A stretch of 64,000 bases of DNA, from the NCBI GenBank assembly GCA_038142205.1, contig JAYQJO010000001.1, positions 1 to 64,000 of the forward strand, in the 5' to 3' direction. The notes beneath the pieces were generated by a model. That model had not been told where the DNA came from. It ran no database searches and saw nothing but the letters and a program-made list of their open reading frames with translations. This document shows, piece after piece, positions 63,751-64,000 of the stretch. The DNA comes from UBA7359 sp038142205 (GTDB lineage Bacteria; Pseudomonadota; Gammaproteobacteria; Eutrophobiales; Eutrophobiaceae). The position numbers were made by a program, and so were the translations under genes. The stretch's first letter is position 1, and every line of letters starts with the position of its first letter.

Positions 63751-64000
63751 ATGCTTTTACTTTCTAAAAAACAAGACTGGCTGGGTAACATTCGTGGGGA
63801 TATTTTAGCCGGTCTTGTTGTTGCACTGGCTTTGATACCAGAGGCGATTGCTTTTTCTATTATCGCTGGTGTTGATCCAAAAATTGGTCTTTATGCATCA
63901 TTTTGTATCGCGGTAATTACCGCTATTGTAGGCGGCCGCCCGGGTATGATCAGTGCGGCTACTGGCGCAATGGCGTTATTGATGGTCACTTTGGTTAAAG
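63751..64000 (+). CDS. SulP-family anion transporter, 3' truncated by the window edge
   Basis: The first 83 residues only. ATG 63751 has GAGG 6 nt upstream. GDILAGLVVALALIPEAIAF, IAGVDPKIGLYASF and GGRPGMISAATGAMALL are the first-helix signatures of SulP sulfate/bicarbonate carriers. The substrate (sulfate or bicarbonate) cannot be told from this part. Confidence 0.92.
   Translation, partial: MLLLSKKQDWLGNIRGDILAGLVVALALIPEAIAFSIIAGVDPKIGLYASFCIAVITAIVGGRPGMISAATGAMALLMVTLVK

Overview
This window comes from a low-GC gammaproteobacterium. The evidence is the gene order yicC-gmk-rpoZ-spoT-ridA-recG-ubiC-ubiA, bifunctional birA next to coaX, and CysB/NhaR/YbiT/DbpA-type proteins. Sulfur genes (cysB, an APS-reductase-type cysH, a TauE-like exporter, sseA, a SoxH-like hydrolase, SulP) suggest a marine or sulfur-linked lineage such as Thiotrichales or Methylophaga relatives, but I cannot name a genus.

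Layout. 1-5300: the distal end of an rRNA operon (23S lacking about 420 nt of its 5' end, then 5S), a broken autotransporter gene, and a second 5S copy with its own terminator. A further element follows both 5S copies. 5400-8500: an OxyR-like LysR regulator, a retropepsin-like protease, a small exported protein and an orphan cytoplasmic protein. 8670-13100 (minus): a MoaD-like protein with a tungsten-type aldehyde:ferredoxin oxidoreductase, then a secreted helical protein, an FmdB-like protein and a SoxH-like metallo-hydrolase. 13350-20340: sulfur assimilation and sulfur handling plus an FHA protein and a lipoprotein aminopeptidase. 20430-24900: a membrane VWA-FHA protein, then birA-coaX-SPOR. 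24975: a tRNA with a UGU (Thr) anticodon. 25090-28240: a TPR protein, an L,D-transpeptidase and an M14 peptidase (cell wall). 28230-39580: housekeeping (ubiA, ubiC, recG, ridA, spoT, rpoZ, gmk, yicC, rph, rdgB, hemW), interrupted by a MITE-like element between yicC and rph. 39700-51460: a Ser/Thr kinase with a periplasmic sensor, and many small conserved proteins. 51560-52070: an ArsR regulator followed by a 30-residue peptide with 11 cysteines. 52260-56420: a tripartite exporter operon whose ABC subunit has lost its ATPase motifs. 56590-58240: an integrase remnant, nhaR and a divergent hpf-like gene. 58570-64000: a DUF3095 protein, a kinase-HDOD protein, dbpA, an NYN-domain protein and the start of a SulP transporter.

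Two points affect how the annotation should be read. First, at least ten genes, including spoT and hemW, are split by one-base shifts, mostly in or next to homopolymers. I read these as sequence errors and annotate the genes as whole. The autotransporter also has an in-frame stop and may be truly broken. Second, the window is rich in Ser/Thr-kinase/FHA components (two kinases and two FHA proteins), so Thr-phosphorylation signalling is probably used here.

The best candidates for something not yet described are the ArsR plus Cys-rich peptide operon (51613-52067), the exporter with a dead nucleotide-binding domain (52262-56414), the duplicated 5S-associated element (2793 and 5207) and the MITE-like repeat (36610-36940).
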